64,000 nucleotides of DNA from the NCBI GenBank assembly GCA_964291545.2, contig OZ219859.1, forward strand, positions 102,060 to 166,059, read 5' to 3'. The position numbers were made by a program, and so were the translations under genes. A model generated the notes under the pieces. The model was given only the letters and a program-made list of their open reading frames with translations. It did not search any database and was not told where the DNA came from. Origin of the DNA: G963667675 sp964291545. Its GTDB lineage: Bacteria > Chloroflexota > Dehalococcoidia > Lucifugimonadales > UBA3495. Positions 52,343-61,546 of the stretch are shown here, piece by piece (the stretch's first letter is position 1; every line of letters starts with the position of its first letter).

Positions 52343-53341
52343 ATGGCAGGAAAGCGCACCATCTTGGTAGGCACCGTTGGACACGGCGTGATGCGGAGCG
52401 AAGACGACGGCGTGACCTGGGGCAATACCCCCATCACGCAGGGAATACACTCCGACTGCCTGATCCGCAGCATGGCGCAGGAACCGGGACGGCCCGAGAA
52501 AATCTTCGCCGGCTCCGACAAGGGCCTGCACCGCACCGAGGACGGCGGCAAGACCTGGCAGTTGCTGGACACACCCCTCAACGGCAGCATGATCTGGGAA
52601 CTGGCCATCGACCCTGTAGACCCCAACATCATGTACGCCGGCACCGGCACACCCAGCACTCCGGGCATGTTTCGGTCAACAGACCGGGGCAAGACCTGGG
52701 AGCAGCGCCCCATGCAAATTGCCGAGTCCTGTCCCGCCGTGGGCGTCCCCCGGTTCACGGGAATAGCCGTGGACCCCACCGACCACAAGAACGTCTGGGC
52801 CGGAATCGAGGTTGACGGCGTGAGGCGCAGCACCGACGGCGGCGACACCTGGACCGCGGTCCCCGGCGCCCTGAACAACCTGGACTCCCACGACATAATC
52901 GTAACCGACGGCTCGCCCAAGACGGTGATTTCGGTGGGCAACGACGACCTGTTCACCAGCACCGACGACGGCGAGACCTGGGACCCCGTCGGGGCCAAGG
53001 AGAAATTCCAGTGGCCGGGCGACCGAGTCTTTCCTCGCGGCATAGCCCTCAAGCCGGGCGACCCAGACACCATCTTCCTGGGCATCGGCAGCGCGCCCAC
53101 CGCCGACAACGGCGCAGTTGTAAGGTCGCAGGACGGCGGCAAGAGCTGGGACCGCATGCCTCTGCCCGTCGAACCCAACTCCTACGTCCACACCGTCGTG
53201 GTGCAGCCCGAAGACCCGTCCTTGGTCCTGGCCGGCACCCGCTACGGCTACCTCTACCGCAGCGACGACGGCGGCGACACCTGGATCAAGCTAAAGCGTG
53301 AACTCGGCGTCATCTCCACCATAGTCTGGCTGCCCAACTAG
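52343..53341 (+). CDS. Asp-box (BNR/sialidase-like) beta-propeller protein
   Basis: A 332-residue protein made almost wholly of Asp-box repeats S-x-D-x-G-x-T-W. Seven are visible: RSEDDGVTW, HRTEDGGKTW, RSTDRGKTW, RSTDGGDTW, TSTDDGETW, RSQDGGKSW and RSDDGGDTW, at roughly 45-residue spacing, indicating a six- or seven-bladed propeller. No signal peptide is present, so it is probably cytoplasmic. Such proteins resemble Ycf48/photosystem assembly factors and glycosyl hydrolases, but catalytic residues of sialidases are not evident. The ATG at 52343 follows AGGAGGG. Function unknown. Confidence 0.85.
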   Translation: MAGKRTILVGTVGHGVMRSEDDGVTWGNTPITQGIHSDCLIRSMAQEPGRPEKIFAGSDKGLHRTEDGGKTWQLLDTPLNGSMIWELAIDPVDPNIMYAGTGTPSTPGMFRSTDRGKTWEQRPMQIAESCPAVGVPRFTGIAVDPTDHKNVWAGIEVDGVRRSTDGGDTWTAVPGALNNLDSHDIIVTDGSPKTVISVGNDDLFTSTDDGETWDPVGAKEKFQWPGDRVFPRGIALKPGDPDTIFLGIGSAPTADNGAVVRSQDGGKSWDRMPLPVEPNSYVHTVVVQPEDPSLVLAGTRYGYLYRSDDGGDTWIKLKRELGVISTIVWLPN

Positions 53342-53848
53342 CCCCAAACCCAAGAGCGACGAATCGCCCAACTAGCCCCAAACCCAAGAGCGACGGGTCA
53401 CCCAACCCGTCACTCTCACCATGTCATTCCGAGGAGCGAAGCGACGAGGAATCTAAAATCCATCCCTCCAACCACGCAAGGGCAGCGAAAAATCCCTCGC
53501 CCCTACCGGACAACGCCCGTCCCCCGCGCCCCCAACCCGTCACTCACTCCCTGTCATTTCGAGCGCAGCCGAGAAATCTAAAACCCATCCCCCAACCACG
53601 CAAGGGCGACGAAAAGTCCCTCGCCTCTGCCGGACGCCACCCGTCACTCACGCCTTCCCCCACCCGTCACTCCCGTGCAGGCGGGAGTCTAAACTCCACA
53701 GCCACAACCCCTGTCCAAGAACCCAACCAACCCGTCCGTTCGTCCCGAGCCAAGTCGCGGGCTCTGTCCTGAGGATAGCCCGTCCGTTCGTCCTGAGGGA
53801 AATCGAAGGGGGAACGGACGGGCGGCGGTGGATGCTAGCCAGCCCCCC
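53342..53848. other. Repeat-rich intergenic region
   Basis: 507 bases without a gene. It holds two short direct repeats of the CAAACCCAAGAGCGACG type just after the propeller gene (53345-53396), GTCATT-class repeats at 53423-53454 and 53552-53580, a CGTCACTCCCG-type unit near 53663-53690, a partial GTCCGTTC copy at 53731-53776 and a perfect palindrome at 53778-53823. Confidence 0.75.
53778..53823. repeat. GTCCGTTC palindrome, perfect copy
   Basis: Arms GCCCGTCCGTTC (53778-53789) and GAACGGACGGGC (53812-53823) pair perfectly over 12 bases around a 22-base centre. The copy at 62843-62888 has the same arms and spacing. Confidence 0.85.
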
Positions 53849-54724
53849 TCACCCCCTCAAAAACCCCACTATCCTGGGGTTCACTTCCTCCGGCCTTTCC
53901 TGGTGCATGAAGTGGCCGGTCCCCGGAATAATCACCTTCTCCAGGCCCCCGGTAAAGAACCCGTCCGTCGCCGCGCTCTCGAAGGCGTCCAGCCGCTTGG
54001 GACGGTCCCTGGTCCCGTGCAGCGCCAGCGTCGGAACGGTCACCGGCCCGGCGTCGATCCGCGCCTGCTCCGCCGCCAGCGTCGGGTCTGTAATAGCCGG
54101 GCTGTAACGGGCCCGGTAGTAGCCCAGGGCCGCCTCGACAACTCCAGGCTTGCGAAACGTCTCCCTTATCCTCTCCAGTTCCTCCTGGGGAATGTCCCAC
54201 TCCGGCGAAGCGTGCCGCCACCAGTCCTCCACGAAGGCATAGTCGTTGTAGGCCACGATGTGGGCGGCGTTGGGTAACTGGAACAAGTACCCGTGCCATC
54301 GGCCCATCATGTAGTCATAGTCCATGGCCAGTTGTTCGTCGGCCCGGCCCCAGGCGATAACCACCATCTTGGCCACCTTCTCCGGCGCCAGGATAGACGC
54401 CCCGATGACCGCCCCCGCGCCCCAATCGTTGCCCACCAGGTACGCCCGTTGGCCGCCCAATGCGTCGATTAAGCCCACGACGTCCTTGGCCATCGACACC
54501 GACTGGTAACCGCCGTCCTTGGGAGCTTCCGTCGGAGCGTACCCCCGCATGAACGGCGCCACCGCCCTGAACCCGGCGTCGGCCAAGTCCGGAAGCAAAT
54601 GCCGGAACGAGTAGGCGTGGTCGGGGAAGCCGTGCAGGCACAGGACCAGGGGTCCCTCACCCATCTCCAGGAAGTGAAAGTTCAGGCCGTTGGCCCTGAC
54701 CGAGCCGGTCTTGAAATCGGCCAT
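53849..54724 (-). CDS. Alpha/beta hydrolase, epoxide hydrolase/dehalogenase type
   Basis: A 291-residue alpha/beta hydrolase with an Asp nucleophile. The oxyanion segment HGFPD is at 31-35, nucleophile Asp100 lies in VGNDWGAG, and the catalytic His is about residue 271 in GTGHFMHQERPEEV. An Asp rather than Ser nucleophile places it with epoxide hydrolases and haloalkane dehalogenases; HGFPD favours epoxide hydrolase. The ATG at 54724 follows GGGAGGGAG. It is 60 bases from the EthD-like pair on the same strand. Together with the haloacid dehalogenase at 63 kb it suggests handling of halogenated or epoxidised compounds, which is inference. Confidence 0.9.
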   Translation of the reverse strand: MADFKTGSVRANGLNFHFLEMGEGPLVLCLHGFPDHAYSFRHLLPDLADAGFRAVAPFMRGYAPTEAPKDGGYQSVSMAKDVVGLIDALGGQRAYLVGNDWGAGAVIGASILAPEKVAKMVVIAWGRADEQLAMDYDYMMGRWHGYLFQLPNAAHIVAYNDYAFVEDWWRHASPEWDIPQEELERIRETFRKPGVVEAALGYYRARYSPAITDPTLAAEQARIDAGPVTVPTLALHGTRDRPKRLDAFESAATDGFFTGGLEKVIIPGTGHFMHQERPEEVNPRIVGFLRG

Positions 54725-54783
54725 GCTCCCTCCCCGTTTCTGTGTTCAGAGACAGGCCGCCAAGGCCTGGAAAATCAGCCCAT

Positions 54784-55095
54784 CTAAGCCCGCGGCCAGA
54801 TGCGCCGGGCCTTGACCAGGAACTGCACGTCCAGCCCGTCGAACATCCGGTCCCGCTGGTGCAGCTCCGGAAGCACCTTGCCGATGGTCTGCACCGCCGT
54901 GGTCGGGTCTGCGGCATCGGTCTCGTAAATCGCCAGGAACTTGCCGCCGGTGGCCTCCGGCTCCAGGCTCTCGTACCTATAGGCGGCGTGAAAAGACCCG
55001 ATGTCCAGCATGTCGGGCAGGTGGAAGTCGTGGTACCAGTCGTTGAACTCCTCCTCGTCGTAGCCCTCCTTGCAGTTGGTGGCTACGAAGAGCAT
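54784..55095 (-). CDS. EthD-like dimeric alpha/beta-barrel protein, copy B
   Basis: A 103-residue ferredoxin-like barrel protein. It begins MLFVATNCKEGYDEEEFNDWYHDFHLPDML, matching the EthD/ABM-like pattern EFN.WY...H.PD, and continues with RYESLEPEATGGKFLAIYETDA. It is a paralogue of the next gene upstream, which it overlaps by 13 bases, so the two are translated together and may form a heterodimer. EthD-type proteins assist ether or steroid degradation, but the real role is unknown. Confidence 0.75.
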   Translation of the reverse strand: MLFVATNCKEGYDEEEFNDWYHDFHLPDMLDIGSFHAAYRYESLEPEATGGKFLAIYETDAADPTTAVQTIGKVLPELHQRDRMFDGLDVQFLVKARRIWPRA

Positions 55096-55457
55096 CCCCG
55101 TGTCGGCCTTACCGCGGCCACGTGCTGTCCGCCCAGCCGCTTGAACATCCCGGTGCTGACGGACTGTATCAACGGCGTGGTCCGGCGTTCCCGGACGCCC
55201 CGTTTGGCCATCTCCTCCCGGGCTATCGGCCTGGCCTGGGTCACGTCTTCCATGTCGGACTCGTAGGTGGCGAGGTACTGGCCGTGGGGCGAGTTGGGGT
55301 CCACGTTGGCAAAACGGATGGCGTTGCTGAAAACCCCGACGCGGGTAACGTCGGGAATGTGCACGTGGTTATACCAGCGGTTGAACTCCACCTCTTCCGC
55401 GGGGTCCTTGCAGTTGGTCCGCGTCACCAGCAACCCGTTGGGATAACGTCCTTCCAT
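55083..55457 (-). CDS. EthD-like dimeric alpha/beta-barrel protein, copy A
   Basis: A 124-residue protein with the same pattern as its downstream neighbour: TNCKDPAEEVEFNRWYNHVHIPDVTRVG and HGQYLATYESDMEDV. Conserved Asn, Trp-Tyr and His-x-Pro-Asp positions line up between the two. The ATG at 55457 follows AGGAGG, so this is the first gene of the pair. Downstream lie the alpha/beta hydrolase and repeats. Catalysis is not established for the family; some members are heme- or substrate-binding. Confidence 0.75.
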   Translation of the reverse strand: MEGRYPNGLLVTRTNCKDPAEEVEFNRWYNHVHIPDVTRVGVFSNAIRFANVDPNSPHGQYLATYESDMEDVTQARPIAREEMAKRGVRERRTTPLIQSVSTGMFKRLGGQHVAAVRPTRGCSS

Positions 55458-55567
55458 GATGCCTCCTTACTGCCGGAGAAAGTCAGCCATTAGAACTCTC
55501 CCCATTCGCGGGGGAGAGGCTTGTGCCAAAGAAGGTCAACCCTCTTGGGCCTTACCGGAGTACGCGG

Positions 55568-56311
55568 TCACTCGAAACTCTGTTTGAGGTCGTCCAGCCA
55601 CACGCGGAGAATCTCCAAGTCGATTTCGAGGTACGAGTTCTCTTCAGCGATGGCTATCGCCGCTTCCAAGTGTTGCAACGCAGCCAAAAGGTCTCCCTCT
55701 AGTTCGTAACAGTTGGCTAGTAACGTGTTAGCCTCAGCATCAGTGTGGAACCCGACGACGCTCTCTGGGGCCATCGCGAGGGCTGCCTTGGCATCTGTCA
55801 CGGCTGCATCACATTGACCTACCATTAGGTACGCGAGACCACGATTAACCCGATCTGTCGAGGTATCCTCTATTTCAATGGCATTTGAGAAGTGTTGGAT
55901 CGCGAGATCGGGTTCTTCCATGTAACTGTAGGCCAAACCTATCCTGTTCTCCAGCACTGCTGAGGGGCGGGTGTGAGCCCGAATAGCCTCTTTGAAACTT
56001 TCGATTGCGGCTTCGTACCGACCCGATTCAAAGTGCTCAGTGCCTTCTTCTACAAGCCGATAAGCGTCAGGGCCAAAATAATCCATATCCCCGACTAACA
56101 CGTAATCGGGGGCGTTGGTGGGGGTTACAGTGGCCCGCGCGGTTGTGGCATAGGGCGTATAGGTTGGACGTGGGGTCGCTGTGGGTGCCGGGGTGGGCGT
56201 AGGATACGGAGTGTAGGTAGGGCGTGGGGTTGAAGTTGCGGGAGCTTCCGAAACGCCGCAAGCGACAAGCGTTAAGACCGCCACCGCCATCAGTACTACC
56301 GCGAATCGCAT
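55568..56311 (-). CDS. TPR-repeat lipoprotein
   Basis: A 247-residue lipoprotein. The signal peptide ends in TLVACG (Cys18), followed by a Thr/Pro-rich linker containing two PRPTYTPY repeats, then four or so tetratricopeptide units (GTEHFESGRYEAAIESFKEAI, NRIGLAYSYMEEPDLAIQHFSNAI, NRGLAYLMVGQCDAAVTDAKAAL, TLLANCYELEGDLLAALQHLEAA). TPR proteins scaffold other proteins at the membrane surface. The linker style matches the LRR and PQQ-type lipoproteins at 25-30 kb. GC is lower than in neighbours. The start follows GAGGGG. Confidence 0.85.
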   Translation of the reverse strand: MRFAVVLMAVAVLTLVACGVSEAPATSTPRPTYTPYPTPTPAPTATPRPTYTPYATTARATVTPTNAPDYVLVGDMDYFGPDAYRLVEEGTEHFESGRYEAAIESFKEAIRAHTRPSAVLENRIGLAYSYMEEPDLAIQHFSNAIEIEDTSTDRVNRGLAYLMVGQCDAAVTDAKAALAMAPESVVGFHTDAEANTLLANCYELEGDLLAALQHLEAAIAIAEENSYLEIDLEILRVWLDDLKQSFE

Positions 56312-56359
56312 AGTTACGCCCCTCTAAGTCTGCCCGAACCCCAGGTCAACCCCCACCCC

Positions 56360-57022
56360 CTAAGGCTCGCTTCGGTCCCAGCTTTCGTCGGTCCAGTAGC
56401 CCACCCTGGGGATGTACACCCTGCCGGGTAGCCCCTGGGCCCGCTTCAGCCGCTGGATGTTGTACAAATGGGTGGTGTACTCGTAGTAGCGGTGCCGGAA
56501 AGTCGTTTCCAGGGTTATGAAGATGCGGGACGGGTCGCCGGGCGCCTCCCGGACTCCGCCGGGAAACAGGTGCCGGTAGCGGCCGTTAAGGCTCGTCGCC
56601 GCCTCCTCCAGTTCCTTGGCCCGCAGCGACGCCACGGTCTCCCCCTCCAGCACCGACCGGCACAGCTCCAGACCCTCCCACAGCTTGCCCAGGATGGCTT
56701 GCGGCTCCCAGTACAGGTCCTCGTTCAACCGCCGGTCGTGGGGAGAGTTGACGATGCTGTCCAGTTCCTCGGCGTCCGGACGGCCGTCTGGGAAAATCTG
56801 GCTGCGCCACCGGCCCCAGAGCCACCGCACGTCTCCCGACGACATGTGGCTCAGGTTGCGGCGGATGCTCCACTTGCCCCATTCCCACTGGTCCGTCTCG
56901 AAGTCCAACTGGGCGTCGGTCAGACCTCCAACCTCGGCGGATATCATCTCGTACACCTGGTACGGGTACTGGGGGAATAATTCAGTAGCCGGAGCGTCGT
57001 CGGGCAGATTCTGATCAGTCAT
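56360..57022 (-). CDS. DinB-like four-helix protein
   Basis: A 220-residue helical protein resembling the DinB/YfiT superfamily: an early helix with DAQLDFETDQWEWGKWSIRRNLSHMSSGD, where Trp-x-Ile-x-x-x-Leu-x-His is the typical metal-binding site, and a later RHRYYEYTTHLYNIQRLK helix supplying the other histidine. DinB-like proteins include thiol-dependent transferases and many of unknown role. The ATG at 57022 follows AGAGGA. It ends 49 bases before the TPR lipoprotein start on the same strand and starts 40 bases after the frameshifted oxidoreductase. Confidence 0.65.
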   Translation of the reverse strand: MTDQNLPDDAPATELFPQYPYQVYEMISAEVGGLTDAQLDFETDQWEWGKWSIRRNLSHMSSGDVRWLWGRWRSQIFPDGRPDAEELDSIVNSPHDRRLNEDLYWEPQAILGKLWEGLELCRSVLEGETVASLRAKELEEAATSLNGRYRHLFPGGVREAPGDPSRIFITLETTFRHRYYEYTTHLYNIQRLKRAQGLPGRVYIPRVGYWTDESWDRSEP

Positions 57023-57061
57023 TTGTAAGTCCTCTAATCTTGAATTTCCGGGCCCGTAGGC

Positions 57062-57906
57062 TCACCCCAACACCTGCTCTGCCAGCCGTTCCAGCCCCGG
57101 CAGCACCTCGCTCTCGGGACCCCGCGGCGCAGCCACCACCACCCGGTCGGCCCCGGCCTCCTCCATGCGCTGGATCAGGTCCCGGTCCGCAGGCAAATTA
57201 TAGACCATCAGGCGGATGCTCTTGGGGTCCCGCCCCGCCGCCGCGGCAAGTTCGTCCAGTGTGGCCCGGCCCGCCCGCACCTGCTCCGGTGTGACCCTCA
57301 CCGGCATCCACCCGTCGCCGTAGGCGACCACCCGCTGGAACACCCTGGTTGCGAACCCTCCCAGGTATACGGGAGGGTGGGGCTTCTGCAGCGGCTTGGG
57401 ACTGCACTTCACCGGCGGGAAGTCGTAGAACCTGCCGTGAAACTCGGCCTCGTCCTTGGTCCACAGTTCTTTCATCGCCAGGATGGCCTCCCGGCTCTGG
57501 CCCCAGCGGTGCTCGAAGTTCCCGCCCATGATTTCCGTCTCTTCCTTGAGCCACCCGGCCCCGATGCCGTAGATGAACCGCCCGTTGGACATTAGGTCCA
57601 GGGTGCGATCTGCTTGGCCGTCAGCAGCGGGTTGTGCTCCGGCACCAGGCTGATCGACGTGCCCAGCTTGATTGTGCTGGTCACCGCCGACGCCCTGGCC
57701 AGGGCTATCAGGGGATCGGCCATGTCGTCCATCGACGGCGGGAAAGACCCGTCCGGAGTCCCGCCGTACTTGGAGTCGGTCTGGACCGGCACGATGGTGT
57801 GCTCCGGGATCCAGCAGGACTCGAACCCCAGTTCCTCCGCTTTCCGGGCCAGCACGGCGACGTCGGCCGATACGCTGGTTATCGAGAAGGACGTGCCTAT
57901 ATCCAT
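57062..57906 (-). pseudogene. LLM-class oxidoreductase with a one-base frameshift
   Basis: A luciferase-like F420/FMN-dependent oxidoreductase very similar to the intact gene at 59060-59902. The frame opens at ATG 57906 and ends at a TAA at 57594-57592. The second part, from the overlapping ATG 57592 to 57062, is in another frame. Alignment to the intact paralogue (KQIATLDRVSNGRF against KQIAPWT) shows that one base is missing near 57605, in what should be GCC-ACC. The TAATG at the break could permit restart. Either a recent inactivating deletion or a sequencing error explains it; the rest of both parts is well conserved. Confidence 0.85.
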
Positions 57907-57967
57907 GGTTCCTCCCTGGGAGCGGGATGGACTGGGCGCATGGCCGAACGATGGCCGGGGCTTTCCC

Positions 57968-59047
57968 CTATTTCAGGTCTGCGACCCTGGGGGCGACCTC
58001 CTCCATCATCAGCCGCAGGGAATTCTGCATCAGGGAATGATCGTCCGGGTCCTGGGGAATGGCCAGCAGGTGGCCAAAGCCGCCTACTTCCTCGTAGAGG
58101 GCCCGGATTTGGTCGGCGCATTCCTCCGGGTCGCCGACAATCCAGACGTTCTCCATCATGTAGTCCACGTCCAAGGCTTCATCGGGCATGTTGGGGTCGG
58201 TCTTGTAGTAGGACAAGGCGCCCGCGTCCTTGATGTTGCGCAACAGGTGCTCGTCGTATGGCCTGCCCAGCACGACGCGGGCCTCTTCCCGGGCCGACTT
58301 GGGAGTCTCGCCGACGTAGACCTGCCGCCCGACCCGCAGGTCGCTCCGGCTGGCGGTGCGCCCGGCGCTGGCCGCCCCTTCTTCCACCGTCTTCCACAGG
58401 TCCTTGATGTAGGGGGCGGTTAGATTGGTCATGGGAATCCATCCCCGCTCTCCGGCCAGCCGGATGCTGTCGGAGCCGGGTGTTGAAGCCGCCACGCCGA
58501 TGGGCGGATGAGGCAGTTGATAGGGCTTCATGTGCAGCCGGCGTTCCAGCTCCGGCGGAAACTCCGGGGCTTTCACATGGTAGTACTTGCCGTCGAAGCT
58601 GAAGTGGCCGTCCTCCGCTCCCCACATCTCCAGGATCAGGTCCAGGGCCTCCCTGCCCTGCTCCCGCACCGCGTTCATGTCGCTCCAGTCGATGCCGTAC
58701 AGCTCCAGGTCGGTGCGCAGCGACCGCACGCCGATGCCCCAGTAGAAGCGGCCCCGGGCCATGTGGTCCAGCATGGCGATGCGGTGCGCCGTGTCCACCG
58801 GATGGTGCAGCGGCAGCATCGTCACCCCGGTGGCCAGGATGATGCGCTCGGTCAACGCCAACGCCTGGGCGATGAGCAGCTCCGGCACCGGGGCGTTCTC
58901 CCACATCTCGGTAATGTGCTCCCCGATCCACGCCTCGTGGCACCCCAGCTTGTCGGCCAGGACGATCAACTCTATGTCCCGGTCGTAGGAATCGGCATAC
59001 GACCTCCGGGGCGGGTGCAGCGGCATCATAAACAGGCCAATTTCCAT
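57968..59047 (-). CDS. LLM-class flavin-dependent monooxygenase
   Basis: A 359-residue luciferase-like monooxygenase of the longer, FMN-dependent type (limonene/alkanal monooxygenase-like). It begins MEIGLFMMPLHPPRRSYADSYDRDIELIVLADKLG and has EAWIGEHITEMWEN, the GRFYWGIGVRSLRTDLELYG loop and HPPIGVAASTPGSDSIRLAGERGW. The family oxidises organic substrates with reduced flavin from a separate reductase; none adjoins it here. It is 61 bases upstream of the frameshifted paralogue and 12 bases downstream of another LLM gene, forming a three-gene run on one strand. Confidence 0.9.
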   Translation of the reverse strand: MEIGLFMMPLHPPRRSYADSYDRDIELIVLADKLGCHEAWIGEHITEMWENAPVPELLIAQALALTERIILATGVTMLPLHHPVDTAHRIAMLDHMARGRFYWGIGVRSLRTDLELYGIDWSDMNAVREQGREALDLILEMWGAEDGHFSFDGKYYHVKAPEFPPELERRLHMKPYQLPHPPIGVAASTPGSDSIRLAGERGWIPMTNLTAPYIKDLWKTVEEGAASAGRTASRSDLRVGRQVYVGETPKSAREEARVVLGRPYDEHLLRNIKDAGALSYYKTDPNMPDEALDVDYMMENVWIVGDPEECADQIRALYEEVGGFGHLLAIPQDPDDHSLMQNSLRLMMEEVAPRVADLK

Positions 59048-59059
59048 GTATCTATCCTC

Positions 59060-59902
59060 TTACTTCAAGACGATTTCCGCTATGCGTTCAAGCTCATCCA
59101 GCAGGTCCAGGTCCGAGCCCCTTCCCAGGGACACGTTCACCCGGTCTACCCCAGCCTGCTGCAGCTTCTCTATGCCGTCCCAGTCGGCCTCGCCGTAGCT
59201 GCCCACCGTTATCTGGATTTCCCTGGGGTCCCGGCCGGCGGCCTCCGCCAGTTGGTCCAGGGTCTCCCGGCCAGCCCGGATTTGCTCCAGGGTCAAGCCC
59301 ACGGGAAACCATCCGTCCGCCCATTCGGCGGCGCGCTGCAGCGCCCTGGGCCCGTTGCCGCCTATCAACACCGGCGGGTGCGGCTGCTGCACCGGCTTGG
59401 GGTCGCACAGCACCGGGGGGAAGTCGTAGTACTTGCCGTGGAACTCCGCTTCCTCCTTGGTCCAAAGCTCCTTCATCGCCAGGATGGCCTCCCGGGTCTG
59501 CGCCCACTTGGCCCCCCACGTGCCGCCCATGATTTCCAGCTCTTCCTTGAGCCATCCGGCCCCGATGCCGAAAATGAACCGCCCGTTGCTTACCCGGTCC
59601 AGGGTGGCAATCTGCTTTGCCTGCACCAGGGGATTGTGCTCCGGCACGATGCTGATGGCGGTGCCCAGCTTGATCTTCTCCGTTACCGCCGATGCCTTGG
59701 CCAGGCCGATCAGCGGGTCCCCCCAGTCGGCGATTATCGTCCGGCCGTGGTACGTCGAGGCATAAGACGCGGGCACGATGGTGTGTTCCGGCATCCAGAA
59801 CGACTCGAACCCCAGGGACTCCGCCTTCTGCGCCATGATTGCCGCGTCCAGGGTCTGGGTGAACATCCCGTGCCAGCTTCCTGCGATGACGCCTATGTCC
59901 AT
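59060..59902 (-). CDS. LLM-class F420-dependent oxidoreductase
   Basis: A 280-residue protein of the F420-dependent branch of the luciferase-like superfamily, shorter than the FMN monooxygenases. Typical segments are GFESFWMPEHTIVP, KLGTAISIVPEHNPL, NGRFIFGIGAGWLKEELEIMGG, and HPPVLIGGNGPRALQRAAEWADGWFPVG. It is a close paralogue of the frameshifted gene at 57062-57906 with the LLM monooxygenase between them, so the order suggests local duplication. The ATG at 59902 follows GGAAGGA. Substrates of this group include nitro compounds, glucose-6-phosphate-like and hydroxylated metabolites; none can be assigned here. Confidence 0.9.
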   Translation of the reverse strand: MDIGVIAGSWHGMFTQTLDAAIMAQKAESLGFESFWMPEHTIVPASYASTYHGRTIIADWGDPLIGLAKASAVTEKIKLGTAISIVPEHNPLVQAKQIATLDRVSNGRFIFGIGAGWLKEELEIMGGTWGAKWAQTREAILAMKELWTKEEAEFHGKYYDFPPVLCDPKPVQQPHPPVLIGGNGPRALQRAAEWADGWFPVGLTLEQIRAGRETLDQLAEAAGRDPREIQITVGSYGEADWDGIEKLQQAGVDRVNVSLGRGSDLDLLDELERIAEIVLK

Positions 59903-60116
59903 GCTTTGTTCCTTCCGCCGCCGGCGATGCGCCGGCTTGCCGAGCCTCGCCTATTATACAGCCAAAGTTAGTGTCATAGGCCCCGCGTTGCAGGTCTCGG
60001 CGGGGGCGGTGGACAATGCCCGGCGAGCCGCCGTATTATTCTCCATGGCCGCCGGCCCGTGACCCCCAATGCTGCCGCGGGCGCGGCCCTGCAAATCCCA
60101 CACGAGGTTTGACCCC

Positions 60117-61070
60117 ATGAAGATTCTGATGACCGCCATCTTGGACAATCTCAACGACGAGCAGGTCCAGCGGGTACAGGCCGTTTCCGAGGAGAACGAC
60201 GTCGTCGTGGCCCGCACCCGTGAAGAACACCTCGCCCAGGCCGTCGACGCCGACGTCATCTTCGGCGTCTTCAACCGGGGCCTCTTCGAGGTTGCCAGGA
60301 ACCTTAAGTGGGTGCAGACCGAGAGCGCCGGCATCGACACCCTGATGTTCGACGAGTTCGTGGACAGCCCAGTCATCCTCACCAGCGCCAAGGGCACCGT
60401 AGGCACCCACCTGGCCGACCACTCCTGGGCCCTGCTCCTGGGGCTGCTGCGGGGCATCGGCCGGGCGGTGCGGGAGCGCACCTGGGACAGCCGCATGCCC
60501 ATTCGCAGGGAGACCTGGGAGTTGGGCGGCAAGACCCTGGGCGTCGTCGGTCTGGGCGGCACCGGTATAGAAGTTGCTCGCCGCGCCCCCGGATTCGGGA
60601 TGGAGGTCATCGCCGTCGAGCCCGAGGACGTCCCCCAGCCGGACTACGTGCGGGAAATCTGGAAACCCGACCGCTTCCACGACCTCCTGGAGCAGTCCGA
60701 CGCCGTGGCCGTCTGCTGTCCCCTCACCCGGGAGACCCGCAACCTGTTTGACGCGGAGGCTTTCAGGCACATGCGCAGCCACGCCATCCTGGTCAACGTG
60801 ACCCGCGGCCCCATAATCGACGCGGCTGCCATGCTGGAGGCCCTCGACGAAGGACGCCTCCGCGGCGCCGGGCTGGACGTGACGCCGGAAGAGCCGCTGC
60901 CCGCCGACAGCCCCCTGTGGGACCATCCCCACGTCATCATCACCCCCCACGCCTCCGGCGGCTCGCCGCTGCGCCTGGACCGCAGCATCGACCACTTCTG
61001 CGAAAACCTCACCCGCTACACCGACGGCCGCCCCCTCCTAAGCCTCATAGACAAACACAAAGGCTACTAA
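60117..61070 (+). CDS. D-2-hydroxyacid dehydrogenase
   Basis: A 317-residue NAD-dependent D-isomer 2-hydroxyacid dehydrogenase. The dinucleotide loop GLGGTG is at 145-150, the acidic residue after strand two is in IAVEPED, and the catalytic residues are Arg230 (VNVTRG), Glu259 (TPEEPLP) and His278 (ITPHASG). The ATG at 60117 begins the fold directly (MKILMTAILDNLND), so the upstream open frame is not used. It is divergent from the LLM genes. It may be a phosphonate, glyoxylate or hydroxypyruvate reductase; sequence alone does not tell. Confidence 0.92.
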   Translation: MKILMTAILDNLNDEQVQRVQAVSEENDVVVARTREEHLAQAVDADVIFGVFNRGLFEVARNLKWVQTESAGIDTLMFDEFVDSPVILTSAKGTVGTHLADHSWALLLGLLRGIGRAVRERTWDSRMPIRRETWELGGKTLGVVGLGGTGIEVARRAPGFGMEVIAVEPEDVPQPDYVREIWKPDRFHDLLEQSDAVAVCCPLTRETRNLFDAEAFRHMRSHAILVNVTRGPIIDAAAMLEALDEGRLRGAGLDVTPEEPLPADSPLWDHPHVIITPHASGGSPLRLDRSIDHFCENLTRYTDGRPLLSLIDKHKGY

Positions 61071-61546
61071 CCAGTCCAACCATTCCCGCCCCCCAACCCG
61101 TCCTCCCGCCCCCAAACGTCATTCCCGCGGAGGCGGGAATCTAAAATCCCTGCCCCCCACCTCGTTCGGCCGGACCCAACTAGCCCGTCCGTTCGTCCTG
61201 ACCCCGTCCTGAGGTTCTCGAAGGAGGCTCTCGAAGGGGGAACGGAGGGGCGGTTGGGGGATGTGCAGCGCACCCCCACCGTCATCCCGAGCCCAGGGCA
61301 CCCAATCCGTCATTCCGGCCCCCGAGCCGGAATCCAGAGCGCCTGTTCACCACCATCGCACCATTTGCTCCGGCTCCAGGCCATGGAGGGGCCCTTCAAC
61401 CGGGGTTGGTGGCAGAGACTTTTAGATTCCTCGTCGCAGGCTCCTCGGAATGACAGGCTGGGGCCGGCGGCGGTGGATGCTAGCGGCACAATCCCCTCTC
61501 CCCGACGCGGGAGAGGGCTAGGGTGAGGGGGATTCACCCGGCCACC
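61071..61546. other. Repeat-rich intergenic region
   Basis: 476 bases without a gene. It holds a CGTCATTCCCGCGGAGGCGG-type unit (61118-61143), a GTCCGTTC copy with a duplicated centre (61183-61252), another TCATTCCGG unit near 61310, and a reverse-orientation GGAATGACAG unit (61421-61456). Confidence 0.75.
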
